DNA of 64,000 bases from Paramarasmius palmivorus (taxonomy: Eukaryota; Basidiomycota; Agaricomycetes; Agaricales; Marasmiaceae): NCBI GenBank assembly GCA_037176845.1, contig JAYKXP010000087.1, positions 62,001 to 126,000 on the forward strand, given 5' to 3'. Each line of letters opens with the position of its first letter. Within the stretch, counting starts at the first letter, position 1. Below the pieces are notes generated by a model. It was given only the letters and a program-made list of their open reading frames with translations, was not told the DNA's origin and ran no database searches. This document shows, one piece after another, positions 1 through 13,936 of this stretch. The translations under genes were made by a program, and so were the position numbers.

Positions 1-1640
1 CCAAATCCATGCTTCCAGGTTCGGGTTCTGCGCTTTCCTAGTGACCTAGGTGACTGAGGATTCGCTTTTGGACAGGATAGTAGTGTTTCCCTAGGTTCCA
101 GCACGCCTGCGATCCAGCAAATTGATGACAATATCCTTCACGTCCTTTGGCTCCTGGGTACGCGTATCAGGCCCAGGTATCGAAGCGTATGCCGAGGGTC
201 AGAAAGAGAGTCTCAGAACGTTTGGGATGGGATTGAGCTTCGTGCCTGGTAGCGATTCGCTGATGTTAGCGAATCAGCATCCTTGCTGCACAAGGTTACT
301 CTCTTATTTGACAAGGCGCCGTACCTACCAACGAACGTGCTGATGGTTCGAGCCAAGGCCTGGCCACAAGGCTAAGCAGAGATGAATGTTCACAAGATGC
401 GCAAGCTTTGAACACGGCCACTTGTACGTCCGCTCCTCTCGTTACAGCTCAGCTTTCCTCACTAATATCTCGCTGTCCCAACTAGCGCAGCATCCGATGT
501 CATGGGTTGGATTGGAAGGCTAGGACGAGCATAGTTGAGTTTTGTTACCTGGAAACTATGCGTACAGATGCTGATGAAGTACGCCCAGTTGATGTAGCGA
601 GGGGTAACAGGAAGTAGAAAGCCTGGCGGTGCAACTTGAAGGCGGAGCGCTAATCCTGAACACTCGTCGCAGCTAAAAGGAATCCTCGCAAGATCGCCCT
701 CGAAGGCCTAGTGGTAGAAAACCCGAGTCTGTATTGCATAGTATGAATGACAGAACACTTCGAGTATGAGCTATGTTGGCGCGGAGCATTCAATACTCAA
801 GTATCTCTGAATTTGGTATCAACGTAGGGAATACAGGTATAAGACGTAGAGCGTAACTTTACTTAGTTATGTATTGTAGTCCCCTTCACAGAGAATCTCT
901 CAATCTAGCTTGATCTTGATATCGTTGGAACCTTGAGCCGTAAACCTCAAGCGTAATCGGAGGTAGACCTGAAACAATGGGATATCGACCTTGAAACGAA
1001 TACGACTTGGATCCCAGAGAGTCTATCGAGTACTTGACAATTAACCAAGACCTGTAGATACGGTAAGAGGATCAGAAACGCGTCGAAGTGTCGGGAATTG
1101 GTCGGGAACGTACATCTCATCAACATGGAATGTTGAGTGTTTTACTCTGAGAGATCTGGGATCAACCGTACTGCGAGGAATGTAAAAATATGTAGACATA
1201 CCTGCTAAGACGCACATGGAAGGCTAGAGCACTTTGAGAAAAAGGGACATGGTAGTCAAAGCGAAACCGTTCGCCGCGGCACTTGGCTTACTCTCAAACC
1301 ACCTCCTTCAACGCGTTCATGTACGTGCAACTACTATTTCTTACTCACCTTTTCATTCTCATACCTTCCAATAGTGAAACAAAATCGACTTCAATCACCA
1401 CCCGAGACGCTGCACGATTTGTGGGTTTTGCTATGTACGCTACTCAGTCAACGTTTTTTCGTTGTCGCTCATTCCTCCTCTTACGCAAGTACATGCCCAA
1501 TTCATCGGTTGATTTAGCTGCACACTGTGGACGTCGGGGATGTAGTATTTTTGTTGAATGCCTGTGCGACTGTAAAACATGTAAATAGTTTGGCTCATTC
1601 GCTCAAGAGACCGCATCGAGTGTCTGGTATTCATGACTCG
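1..1640. repeat. Decayed paralogous module, left copy (related to 35.1-36.7 kb)
   Basis: No intact gene was recognised. Blocks near 60-300 (spliced-looking peptide like SSTPAIQQIDDN), 840-1,240 and 1,250-1,440 recur in the same order at about 35,130-36,680. Partial copies lie at 33,040-33,660 and 39,830-40,560. The block at 1,170-1,440 (ending in an exon-like segment followed by GTACGC-type sequence) also recurs at 9,860-10,130. All copies contain stops in every frame. I read this as the remains of a duplicated gene family of unknown function. Confidence 0.5.
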
Positions 1641-3779
1641 TGATGATAGCACATCTGCGCACTCGGTAATTCTGGCAAACGATGGGCATGCGAGAGAGAC
1701 GAGGCAATATAGGTGGTGGTGTTACTGAACGAGCCTGAGATCTGGCGTAACTGTAAAATACGAGCGAATGGTTGTCATGTGCATCTTCATACGTATACTA
1801 TCACCACCGAAATGGCTACATATGGAGCATAGGTTTGCATAGGAAATCAAGCCCTTTATACACTCTCCCAGAAGAATGACCTGTTCCCCGCGTCGTACTT
1901 GATCCGCAACCATCGAGCCTAACCATCCGAGCCATCAGCACCTTAACAAGCCAAGTTCAACAAAACACCACTCACGTTGTATCGACTGCTCCACACTCGG
2001 TAAAACCACCATTCCCTTCTCCTTGTTCTTCGTATCCTTCAACCTCTCCAACACTCTCTTCGGATCCATCCATTTTCCAACGATCTCTTCCGCATCTCGT
2101 TTATGCATCTCCTCGTTATCGAGAGAAGACACGCATTCGTTCAACTCCTTGCACTAGTTTCGGTGAACGTCCCACCAGTGTTTGTAGACACGGGTTTTGC
2201 ATGCGTGACAAAGAACTTTGGCTTGGGGTGGTGTGGGTTTCCGCCTAGTTATGGTATACTTCTGGGGCCTGGCAGAAGCAGTGTGTTTGGTGGAGCCCAT
2301 GGTTGATATGACGGGAGTGGTGTTGGTTCTTGAGCGTTATAAAGGGCGTCAGCTTTGCCCGAAGTTTGTGGAATGTAGCAGTCAAGGTGGCCAACGTCGC
2401 TTTGACTGTTGAAAAGCTATTGTCTTCGGCGATATGAATGCCGCGAAAACCTAGAAAAAGAAAAGTATTAGCCTTATTTATGATATGAAAACGGTATTGT
2501 TACACAGCTGCTCCGCCTGACGCTTGAGCCGTCCATGAGTTCCATAACTTCATGATTTGGGTAAGAGTCTGACGCATTGACCGTCGAACTGACGGTACAC
2601 TGGCATACTGTAGATGTTCAACTCCGCCAGAACAAGCAAACGGAACATAGTGGTTCACGTCGTCTTGACATCGATGTTCAACTTCCCTTGCGCTGCTGTT
2701 CTTCAGGACCGGTGATGCCTGTAGGATATCGGTGGTATGAGACACGAACAATCAAAAATGGCGACGAATACTAACCCAGTCAACTTCCAAGGAACGGCAC
2801 CAGCGTTCGTGATGAATCCACTAGGACAATGCCAATACCAGAACCCGATTCTGTGGCTCCCGCGTTAGATCTTGAGAGTCGGACTAGGCATGATGCATGA
2901 TCCAGGACCAACACCTAGCACCAATCCGATCTCGCATGTCGTGCCCAAGACCTCTACATCCACAGCAATATTGACGATATACCGGCCACTAAATGACTCT
3001 CGAACCTAGTGCAAGAGATTGGAATGGTCGGTGAGTGGGATGTCGCGCTCTCAAGCCGATTTTGGCCGAGCAGCTTGTGTTTTTGGTGCTGCAATGTGAG
3101 AGGTGCTGCTCAGGAAGGGCTGTGGGGTTCGTTGATCTGGCTGAGAGGTAGAAGCTGACGATGCCGCTGTAGAAAAATGTCTGTCAGCAAACGCGCTGAA
3201 AAAGGTGAAAAACGGCCAGTGCTTACCGAGAGTATAGCGCTGTGAGCCCCAGTGTCCACCAATAAAAGTCAATTCCAACGTATCCTGGTACTCGTAAAAT
3301 CTCTTTCACTGAGGTTGGAATGCACGAGGAAAGATTGGCGGCCAAACAGAATAGCGGTATAGTAATCGATGCGCGATGCCAAACGCGGTGGTAAGATGGA
3401 TATTTTTAGGCCAAGGCTTGGCGGAAGCGGTATGGAGGTGATCCAGCGGGATCTTACACAACGGGGCTTTGAGTGTGCATGTTGCCATTGAGAATGAATC
3501 GTGGGCTATAGATGTGTTGGGCGCAGGAGTGAAGCTGCAACCCAAGTTGAATGTATTCGTGCTTATGTCGTCGAGCATTGGCTACTTGAGGTGGCTAGGA
3601 GTGAGGTTGTAGCCGTGTCGCATAATATGATAGAGAGCAGGGATCGGGTTGTTGATGCAGCGGAAAAAGGTGTAAGCGTGGATTTGGACCTGTATCTGTG
3701 CAGGAGGAGGGATGGGAAGGAACACGTTCCTGTTACATTAGAAAAGATGTTTACAACCCAATTACAGTCTTTGGAGGCG

Positions 3780-4690
3780 TAGCATCTGATGGAGAAGGAA
3801 AAGGGTGATGGTGGTCGAGGTGCAAGCGCGTTCACCGCCGGCGCTTCCTTGCCTCAAAACGACCACCACCTTCGACGGCGTTCATTTCTGTGGGCACAGC
3901 AAGGTGCGTTCAAACGTTCTCTGCGTATCATTCCTGGAAGTAATATACCTTCCAGCAACTCAGCAAAGTCAAGTTCAAGAAACACCTCAAGATAGAATTA
4001 TCCAAGCCATGGCTATCGGTATGTACGCTACTCTCGCCATTTTTCACCGTCACTCATAGCTCCTCCAACCCAAATATGCTATCTAAACCTTCGAAGATGT
4101 ATTCTTCTTCATGGATAACCCAACATCTTTCTGTCATCTTCTCAAACGTACTCCCCGACACCACCGCGACCCGTTCCCAATCACTCCAAGCTCAGCCATC
4201 CGTGACTCAACCTCAACCTCAACCTCAACCAACTCGACATAGGCTGCAATCTCCCTTCCTACGCGTCTCTATGATGAGACTCTTGGCCTTCAAGGTTCTC
4301 GTATATGACTCCTGCGACCGCAACTGTGGATCCCCAAGCACGACACAATCATGCCCGCTTGAGCTCCGAGTTCCTTTGCTCACGCCATCCATCGGCTCTG
4401 ACTTCGACATTCCACCAAGTTGCGAGCACGCTCATGGTGCTTTATGGCGTAATGTTAGGGTTGGGGATATTCAAAATGTCGTGGTGAAAAGGACGGTTGG
4501 GCTGGGTATAGCACGCAGGGTGAGCACTCACTGTCCCCCCACTTTCTTAACGCGTCCGAGTCTTACTGAGATCGGATCATCTACAGTAGCAATGAATCGC
4601 TGAAGCCCAGCCCTAGCATTTTGGTCAAAACGAGATGCTTGTAAAGAACGTTCTTTCCTGTCGCCTTACTATGGTCGACACCGCTGCACC
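3780..4690. repeat. Decayed module with a two-sided exon-like core
   Basis: The core at 3,800-4,060 is homologous to segments at 31,690-31,920 and 38,560-38,820 and more weakly to 34,640-34,740. On the minus strand these read as variants of an APAAKRLHLDHH-like peptide. On the plus strand they read as short exons ended by GTATGTACGCTACTCT-like donors. The 3' part (4,080-4,690) is proline/glutamine-rich and ends in a splice-like block shared with 28,680-28,900, 32,560-32,760 and 39,390-39,560. No intact reading frame; function unknown. Confidence 0.4.
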
Positions 4691-4929
4691 CTTCCTCCTC
4701 GTTAACTCTGCCCTCTTACCACCTCAGAGCCCCACGCCTCTCAATCCTATACTCCAAAATCCCTGAGCTGTACGAGACCTCGCAGGTTTCTCTACCAACC
4801 AACGCGGCCGCCTCCGTTTCCTCTTCTTCGGCTCCACACATCTACGCCCCCAGCTCCATCCGAACTCGGGCTCTGGCACTTTCCTTCGTTTGCTCAACGG
4901 CCTGCTCAGAAAATGAGATCGTTTAGTCG

Positions 4930-7560
4930 TTTGGGTCACCTTCTCGAAGTAAAACTAGCAGCCGGCAGCTTGACAGCATGACAGGACGTGGGGGTAATTA
5001 TTCGAATGTGCAATGGAAATCCGCTACACTCATATAGGTTGCAATGGGGGTATGGGTATGGGGGAACGGTGTGTTGGGCTTGCATGAGGAGAAGGCGGCG
5101 GATAGTCGATAATGGGCTACGAGCAAGGCTCGGTGGGTACTCTTCCCTTTTTCTCTCTCTCATTTGGTATTGATTTGTTTTATGTGCAGAATTGGTCCAC
5201 ATAGAACGATCAGCGGCTCGAAGGTTTCTCCGCAACAGCTCTTGAAAACACTCACTACCTTCGGGTATTGCATGCAACTCGAAATCGGGGATTTGCCTTT
5301 TTTGTCACCGAATAGGACTACGTATACGAGTATGATGCCATTCCGTATCCGGATATCATGGTACATGTCCATTCAATAACTACGTATCTTGCATGTACAT
5401 GCGATACTTCCCCCTGGTCGACTCCGAATCACATTACTTCTACCTGATACACCCCGTTGCACGATCCTTCAGTATACAAGTTCAAGTCGGGTGACGGCGA
5501 TTCTTTGACTGTGGCGAGACCCTTGATACTAATAGCTTGTAAAGTAGTTGATACAGTGATATCGTCTCCATTGTTTTGCTGATGTCCATATACAGTAAGG
5601 GTCCTTCCCAAAATGGAAAGACCTCAGAAAAGGTATATTTCTAGAATAAAATCAGCATATTAAGAGCAACCAATTGGTAGATCGATATGCTACTTACCGA
5701 GCTCGTCGACTGCTGCCTTCGGGGGTCCTTCGAGTCTTTATCTTCATCTTCAACCGATCAAAGATCAACTTGATGCCCATCCCAGCTAAACTCCTAGTCG
5801 AACGCTGGTATGGTACCAAGGGCTCCGCTACTTGATACCCCAAAACCGCCTCTGCATCCAAGCCGAGATTTCTACTTCTGTAAATCGTAGAAAGTCGCAG
5901 GGCAGTTGGTGATCGTCGAGATACGAAAATGCAAGAACGTGCACCGCAGCGGGGGCGGAGTGTGTTGGCATTCGTGTAGACATGCGGAATCTCGGGATCT
6001 AGGCTAGCGTGTAGAGTGAGCAAAAGTCGCAAATGCAGAAGAATGGTGTTTTACCTTGTTCAAGCCCCGCATCCCGGCTGACAGAGTGCACTAGCCGTCT
6101 ACTGTGCGTCATACGTGAAGTTTGGGTGACAATAAACCTAGAACTGGACTATCGAGGCCTCGGGGTGTGTGTTTGGGGTGTTGGTATCGGTCGGGCGCGT
6201 GTAGAGTTTCATCGGTTCCATGACGTGACGATTCTTCTGGCAATAGCAAGCTGGGCGTAGAAGAAGGGTATAGCAGGCGGGGAGCGCGGTAGGGCTGAGG
6301 TTACAGGAGTGCGTGAGGGTGTTCTTGGTTGTAGTTTCGAGGTTGGACATGGAAGGGTGCGTTGAGGGCTTAGCACTTCAAGGTCATGTCCTATGTGGGA
6401 GCTGAGGTTATGAGAGCGGAAAATGGGGCAAAGGGTTGGAAACACAGCTTTTTGTAATCATTCGCGTAGCAAAATCCAAACTTTGAGTGACGAAAGAGTC
6501 CGGAATGTCGAGGTCGGCGGGCATGACGCGTACTAGTTTTGCCCTGATCAGAGAGACGATTTGAGAAAGCTACCAGGGATGTAGGGGGAGAAAAATGCAC
6601 CTATTGCAACGTTGGAAAAGAGGCAGATAATCCTTGGAGGTGCATGGTTGGGTAAGGAAAGAGGTGGTGGTGGTAAAGGGCTACACACCTGTATCAGGGC
6701 TATGTTCGGCAACGAGAGATATGAGAATCGCGTAGGCAACATCCATGGAACCAAGAACGGAAGATTGAATGAAAGGTATGAGCCCTGTTTATGTTGCTGG
6801 GGGTTGTCCAACTATTGTCACGTCTGATACCATTTGAACCTCGAGGAGTCTTGGTAGTGCCTGAGACTATCCAAGGTGAGTGAGGGCTCGGGAAACAAGG
6901 CCATTGACATACAGAAGTTGTAGTTTTCGCCTCGAAGCCGAACAAGGACCGTTTGTCTGCATAAGGAGTGAGCACAACCAGAGCGAGAAATTTTCGCCGA
7001 TAATTGACCGGTGACAACGCAAATCATCCCTTGACCTAGTTCCATTCGGTTCCTCTTCCTTCTTCAACTTCCAGTCATCCTCCAAGCCATCTCGTCGACA
7101 GTCCTGCGGACAGAAACTCTCGAATGAACCACACCAGCCATGGCTCTACACTACTCAAATCGGTTTTGACCTAGATTAAAAAAACAATCGCCCATATCTT
7201 ACGCGTTAGTCCAGCCTACAATCCCTATTTCAACAAGCTAATAACTGGCATTACCTCTAGACTTGTAGAATGAGACTCAAGTGCTCGTCACGTCGGGTTT
7301 TTGTTGTTTTTCTCGAGCAGGATCACCGGCTGGGACAAAGGTTCAACTCCTGGCTTGGGTTTCCTGTAACTTGTGTGCCCAAGAGTATCTCAGGTTGCTG
7401 TATAGCAGAAACACCACCGTATCTCTTGTCCTCAAACATTCTGATACTAGTGTGGTTTCTGCCTGGGAAGAGAGCGGATATCGTATGTTGGCTTCTCTCA
7501 TCCTACACCTTTCATCCTGGCTCACACCTCCCATCCCAGCATAGGTCCAAGTTATCATTT
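4930..7560. repeat. Large duplicated block, copy 1 (copy 2 at 11.3-13.4 kb)
   Basis: This block and 11,330-13,400 run in the same order. Shared landmarks are an AATTGACCGGTGACAA stretch near 6,998 and 12,939, a CTCGAG-containing block near 7,310 and 13,230, and a minus-strand APPRIICLFSNV-like peptide near 6,620 and 12,510. The minus-strand peptide around 5,700-6,000 (containing GLDAEAVLG) is also related to one at 30,800-31,050 (GADAEAILR). Both copies carry stops. An ancient minus-strand gene family is likely; its function is not recognised. Confidence 0.5.
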
Positions 7561-8718
7561 ACACCTCCGGCAATGTAATCCGCTCCATGGCCAATGCATT
7601 GCCAACACCTCCGTGTACTCTTCCTCAACCTACTTCCCGACACAACCTCGACACTGCGCTCTCAATCACCTCAACCTCAGTCGCCGCTGAACAGGATACA
7701 CGGCTACACATAGCTCTCAACTATTCTCAGCAAAACTTGAATTGTCCTTTTTCATTACCCCACTGTGTTCGGCTGCAGCTCTACTTCTGCACCCGATGCG
7801 TCCCCGTCCAAATGCTGCACATGGCCTGATCCCACCTCTCAGACCTTCGCCGAACAGTATCACTCCTCCTTCAACCATCATGCAGCATGTATCCGAATCC
7901 CTCGTATACATTGCCACGTCTGGAAATCCGAGATCCTACAATGTCAACGCACTCCGATAATCGCGTCACTCAGCTTCTCTCCTCACCTTTTGTGCTCGCA
8001 GGAACGGTTGCGATGAATTGTTGGGTGATGATAGGTTCGGATACTCAGGCTGATACGGGTGGAAACAACTCTTGGGAGGTGGATTCATTGGCTGTATTAC
8101 CGCATACCATAGGGCAAGTAATTTTCATCTTGCCTTTTCAGTACGTTTTACTGACAATTATCTGCAGCAGTAGCGGGAACCTTCTTCGTTCTTCCCATCA
8201 ATATACCTCCCAATCGACTCAGTACTCCTCGCTCCAAGCTAGATAGAAAACCGGCTTGTTCAGGCAACATGGACACGAACCGCGCACGAGCACCCTGACC
8301 AGCAGCCCCGCTCTTTTCCAAACAACTCATTACGCAGAACCCAAACTCTAAGCCATTTTTCGTTCGCGCTTCCAGGAATCCAAACTCTTTTTTGAGTTTT
8401 GAAACGCTCGGTGGTCGTATCATCGACGCCTCGGGTATAGAGAGACGGGAATGCCATTGAGCAACGGGTTGCGTTGCGTCACGGTGCGTGACGGGATGCT
8501 GCACAAAGCTTATCTGAATCAACGAACAAGTCAGCTGGTATGTTTTACTCGTCTGAATGCATCATCTTTACCTGATAGTCGTTTTTAGCGCAATAAAAAA
8601 TTCCTCTCTCGACGAAAGGATTCTCTTTTGAACCTTAGCTTTGGGGATGAGATGAAGAAGATATGCAGAGGTTAGACCTCCTGTATTGTCCACCGTAGTT
8701 CTCCGGTTACTAACGTTT
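7560..8718. other. Gene-poor stretch with a weak module copy
   Basis: The part at 7,580-8,060 is a diverged copy of the proline-rich module at 31,980-32,420 and 38,820-39,300; for example a CAACGCACTC block is shared by 7,948 and about 32,380. From 8,060 to 8,718 I recognise no gene, only short open frames without family resemblance. Confidence 0.35.
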
Positions 8719-9138
8719 GCCCTAGCTGTCTCAGATCCAAGTGCCACCGACACGAAGTCCAGACTGGAAGACAGCGTCTCGAGGTACAGAGAGAGGAAGA
8801 ACAAAGAACAATACATGATCCGCCGATTAGAGTTCGATGCCAGCTATACCGAATTCAACCAGACGTAATCGTGCATGGTGATCGATCCGCTGTAAGAAGC
8901 GCGTCAAGTTCGCTTCACAGTTGGCCCTAGCTGTCTCAGATCCAAGTGCCACCGACACGAAGTCCAGACTAGAAGACAGCGTCTCGAGGTGCATAGAGAG
9001 GAAGAACAACCAAAGAACAATGCATGATCCGCCGATTAGAGTTCGATGCCAGCTATACACTAGCTATACCGAATTCAACCAGACGTAATCGTGCATGGAT
9101 CGATCCGCTGTCAGAAGCGCGTCAAACTCGCTTCTCAG
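8719..9138 (+). repeat. Tandem duplication of about 205 bases
   Basis: A unit at 8,719-8,923 is repeated directly at 8,924-9,138 with few substitutions and small indels, including an internal 9-10 base duplication in the second copy. Each unit begins GCCCTAGCTGTCTCAG and contains an exon-like segment reading SRLEDSVSRYRERKN. The joint is seamless, which fits a local tandem duplication rather than transposition. Confidence 0.85.
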
Positions 9139-9239
9139 ACGTCCTTGTTGGCTGGTCCTCGGAAACGAATAACCTGAGCATGTCTTGCTCAAGGTTGAAC
9201 CGGGAGGTTTAGTGAGTTTTCGTTGTATTGTAATGGGTA

Positions 9240-9830
9240 GCGCCAGTTCATGCTCATCGTTCTCTTGATAGAGCTGTATCAGAACCCAGGCGGAAGAGCT
9301 TGGTATTTGGTTTGGCTAACCTGCCCTGATCTTACAGCTATATAAAGCTTTACTACTCGATACGGTGAAACCAGCTCCCCACAGTCGAGACCCAATACCG
9401 AGACGAACAGGCCTGACGAGCTTGAGTGTGGTTTCGGAGGTCATATCAGATTGGAATGCATGAGTATGTTAGGCCTCGTCTTGAGCCTTTCAGAGTCTGA
9501 CTAACAGTCCTTTAGCTTGCAAGTATGCCCGAAGATACGGACGGTGGTGTTCGGTTTGTTAAGTACGATAAAAGAGCGCCTGGTCGATATATGGGAGACT
9601 TCGTATATTGCTCGAGACCTAGCTGTTGTACATATGGACTCTTGATGCTACCGGTATCCTGGCTTTTGTTTGCCTGCGTGTCCCAAGCAGTTCAGAGTCC
9701 GATTCTTCTGGTTCTGAAATGAGGTTAGGTATACTTAGAAATCGACACCTTTGAATAGCTGTATCGTTTCTTCTGGAGCCGCAAGTGTCTCGCCGGTCAC
9801 TATTCCAATCGGGGCGGAACACTGGGGGAC
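9240..9830. repeat. Decayed module related to 40.76-41.4 kb
   Basis: A shared AACCCAGGCGGAAGA stretch and flanking sequence recur near 40,785, and the general layout of short exon-like pieces is alike. No intact reading frame or recognisable domain. Confidence 0.35.
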
Positions 9831-11330
9831 GGCATGCATTTTACTGTGAGCAATAGATCAAATGCACTGCTAGTAATGTAGAAATGTGTAGACGTACCTA
9901 CTAAGATGTGCATGGAAGGCTAGAGAAGCAAAGTGACATGGTGATCAACGCGTAAAGCGTTCGCCGCGGCACTTGGCTTGCTCTCAAACCATAACCTCCT
10001 TCAACGCGTTCAGGTGTGTACAACCGTTCCCTCCGAACCTTTAACATTTTCATACCCTCCAATAGAACAGTAAAACCAACTTCAAGTACTACCCGAGGCA
10101 TTACTGGATTTTCTGGACTTTTGGTATGTACGCTACCTTTTATCTCTATGTTTTTCGTCGTTGCTCATTGTTCCTCTTACGCAAGTACACGCTCAATTCA
10201 TCATGTACACCCCCAAAGATGTATTCCGCCGCATATCCAACCCAGTGACACCCTATTCCCCTCGCAAACACGCGTCCAGCCCATGAATAGACATGACATT
10301 GTGTCCATCACACCCAATGCCAGCCTGGCCGCTTTTCGCACTCGGAATGAGCCCACATATCCTCCACAATCACTGGAGCAAGACCTCGCACTCCTTAGGA
10401 ATCCGTATTCCGCTGGAATGCAACCGCTCCACGACTTCCTCATTTCGTGCAGCCCTTCGGATCGTCTAGCCCATTCCAAGGCCCATTCTCTTGCCCCCGG
10501 ATCGATGCGCTCCACCTAAAAACCTGACCTAACCACGATTGGGTTCCTTATCGACGAGGAGCTAGCATCAAGGCAAAAAAAAAAGATCGTCAGTGAGGGG
10601 TACTAGTCTTTACAGTAACGCCCAAGGTGTGTCCTTTTTTTTACTCTTTTTCTACCCGTTTGCTGACCTTTGCACCTTTACCTTTAAGTCAAACCGATAC
10701 ATGCGAAGTCTTCGGGTCTTCCCCAACCAAATAACCCCTGCTTTATCGATACGGCACCCGAACAGAGTATTGGGGATGTCTACCTACCTGAACTACCCCC
10801 TTCTCAATTCGGATCCCTCACCCTAATCACCTAGAGCGCACGGGGATTCTTTCGAGATTGTTCCGCCAAGACACATGCGGGGGTGTAGCCAAAGTTCAAT
10901 CTCGTAGCTGCGTTTTACCCCCATCTCCACCCGCAACTCCGAAACTGGGTGTTTCTTTCTTCGAGTTTAGGTTCGTTACGGGATGGGGACGTTGGCCATA
11001 GAGGTTCAGATGATGTGGGTTTGGCTATGGAAGTTAAGGTGGAGAGGTACCATGGGCGTACGTAGGAGTGAAGGATTGGGCGTACATTCGCACATGCCTT
11101 GCACCGTGTGTACAGACACCAGTTAAGGCATATGCCTCTCCAACTGGGGGTGTGGCGAGGAGTAAGGAGGTGTGGGTTCTGGATGAACCGCGCAAGCGCT
11201 GGCAGCCGGTTTTGCTTCGTGGCGATGGATGATAATGACGATCAGCGTTCTACGTTGGCAACACTCGTACGTCCTTCTTTGTCCGAGTCTCGCTGGCTGA
11301 TTCTCGCGTTCTTTACAGGCTCAAAGTTAT
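9830..11330. repeat. Decayed module, copy of 36.3-37.74 kb
   Basis: The order is the same in both places: an AGGAATGTAGAAATGTGTAGACG-like start, an exon-like block ending TTTTCTGGACTTTTGGTATGTA, a proline/serine-rich stretch, a pyrimidine-rich TTTTTTTTACTCTTTTT tract, and a block near 11,150 related to 37,600-37,680. The copies differ by many substitutions and indels and neither keeps a long open frame. This is evidence of a segmental duplication rather than of two active genes. Confidence 0.5.
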
Positions 11331-13400
11331 GGGTGTCCTCGTCCCTTCGGTTACTGTCCGAATAAGGATTTGGACGTGTAATGGCATTGGTAGAGCTTTA
11401 TTTTCGCTCCCGGTTCAGCAGGACTATGTGTACGAGTGCCTAGTCTATCTCGTATCCGGAGTTCATGCGACATGTTCATTGAACTATGTACTACGTATCC
11501 TGTACGTACACGGGGTACACATTCCTCGTCAATCCGGAATTACAATAGTTACACATAATAACACCCTGTTGGCACGTCCTTTGGACACGTTCAAGAGAGA
11601 AAGGTGACGCTTTGATTGCAGCAAGTATGTAGTCGATAGCAACGTCGAGTCGAGTTGATTCCACATGTGGTAAGCACCCTTCCCTAAATGGAAGGAGCTC
11701 TCGACGAGCTTCCTATAGAACAGCGTCAGCATTTTGAGAGCAACTAGCTCATAGATTGAGATGCTACTTACAGTGCTATTTGACCTCTTCCTCCAAGAAT
11801 CTTTCGCGAAACCTCGGCGGCCATCTCCTAACGTCCCAGCCGAACATTGGTATCCCAAAAACTCTGCATCCAACGTAGGAGAATGGCCGAGATCCCCACG
11901 TAGAAGCTCAGTAGGCGTTTATTGAAATGCGGGAATGGATGGACATTCACCGCAAAGGGTGATATGTGTTCGTCTTCGTATCCGCGTAATCGTCGGGGCT
12001 TGAGATGTGCTATAGTGGAGTGATGCCTTGTGGGTGTAGTGGTGTCTACCTTGGTATGTCCTGCCTGGACACTCCTTCCAAAGCTAAGATTGAGTGGGAT
12101 ACGGGTTGTGGAGTGGGGGTGTTGGTGTCGGTCAGGTGCGTGAAGAGATTGGATCATCGACTTGGAGACGATCCTTCTGGCAAGAGCGAGTTGAGCGAGT
12201 TGAGCGTATAGGCGGGGTATAATCGGTTGGGAGGATGGTAGGGCTGAAGCCAGGGGGTATGCGCGAGGGTGTTAAAATACGCGTTGAGTGCTCGTGAGTG
12301 CTCCGAAGTTATGTCCTAGGTGAACGTCGAACCTATTAGAGCAGGAAATCAACTGGAGTGTTGGAAACGTACCTTTCATGGTTATCCAGCACCCTCAAAG
12401 CAATGCAAAAATCCGGACTGTCGATCTTGGAGGCATAACGCGTGGTTTTGTACTGAGATTGGTTGAGAGCCTTGCCAGGAATAGAGGAGGAGAAACACAT
12501 AACTATTGTAACGTTGGAAAACAGGCAGATAATCCTTGGAGGTACATGGTTGGGTGAGGAAAGAGGTTGTGGTGGTAAAGGGCACACACCTGTATCAGGG
12601 TTATGTTGGGCAGCGAGTGATATGAGAATCGCGTAGCCTGCATCCATGGAACCAAGAACGGAAGAGTGAACGAAAGGTCTAAGCCTGTTTACGTTGCTGG
12701 AGGTTTGTCGCGTCGTCTGATATCATCGTAGGTTTGAACCTCGAGGAGTCTTGGTGCTTGGGATTATCCAAGGTGAGTGAGAGCTTGAGAAATCAGGCCA
12801 TTGACATACAGTAGTGGTAGTTTTCACTTTGAATCCGAACAACTTGCCTGGACAAGGAGTGAGTAGGACTAGTCTTGAAACGCGACTCTATCCATGCTCC
12901 AGGTATTCACTGTAGATAGACGAGAAATTTTCACCGATAATTGACCGGTGACAAAGTGAATCTCCTCGGTTCCACTTCCTTCTTCAACGTCAACTTCCGG
13001 TTGTCCTCCAAGCCATCTCGTCGACGTGCCTATGGACAGAAACTTTCGAATGAACAATACCATGGCTCTATGCTACCCAAATCGTTGTGACCTAGCTTAA
13101 AAAATAGTCGCCCATATCTTACGCGTTAGTCCAACCTATACTCTCCAATCCGACAAGCTAATAATTGACATTATCTCTAGGACGAAACTCCAGTTCCCAG
13201 TGTTCGTCACCTCAGGCTTTCGTTGTTTTTTTCTCGAGGAGGATCACCATTCCATTTCAACCAGTACAAATTACGTAGACTGGGTTGGATTTGGGAACAC
13301 TAGCAGGGGATAGAAGGCTTAGTTTGGGAGATTGGCTTTGCCGTATTTGGTTGAAAAGTATCTCATCTATATGTCCAGGTGAGTACTTCGGTAGTTCTGA
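11330..13400. repeat. Large duplicated block, copy 2 (copy 1 at 4.9-7.6 kb)
   Basis: See copy 1 for the landmarks. The order of landmarks is kept, but this copy is shorter, with many indels. No intact coding region recognised. Confidence 0.5.
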
Positions 13401-13936
13401 TCTGTTTCTTTCTAAATCAGAATGTTTTGCTGACTCGGACCTTGTGTCGTCAACAGCGACCGATTTAAATAATATAAACCCTGGTTCTCCTACAAGCTTC
13501 TACTGGCACCTAGAAGCCAGCTTCGTGCTTTCTTTCTGTCCGTTTTGGGCTCTTACATCCGGCGTCTGCACCTACCTCATCCGGCCCTTGCTAGGATTTT
13601 GAAGCTTCAAGCTGTTATACCAACACGCGAATCATTGAACAGAGCAAGCCCAGCATCGTTGGTTGGCCCTTCCTTCACCTGGCGCCCACGATACTCACAC
13701 CCTAAACCTACATCGCACGGCGCTCTTTCGAAGCTGCCCCCATGTCATCCACAAGCGCTGTGAATGCCATTTTTCCTGTTCGCCATGCGGCATGACACAC
13801 AGCAATACAATCGATATCGATATCATTCGTTCACGCGCTCAATGTCCGACTGCTGCATGGTCGGGACAGCCTTAAGGTGAACATGTGTTCCACACGCTCA
13901 CACACACACCTTGTCCTTCAACCACCACCATTGCCC

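Noticed and set aside
3220..3260. Retroviral-type aspartic protease (VDTGAHSAIL on the minus strand)
   Set aside because: The match is ten residues in a frame with a stop just upstream, with no reverse transcriptase or second protease motif near.
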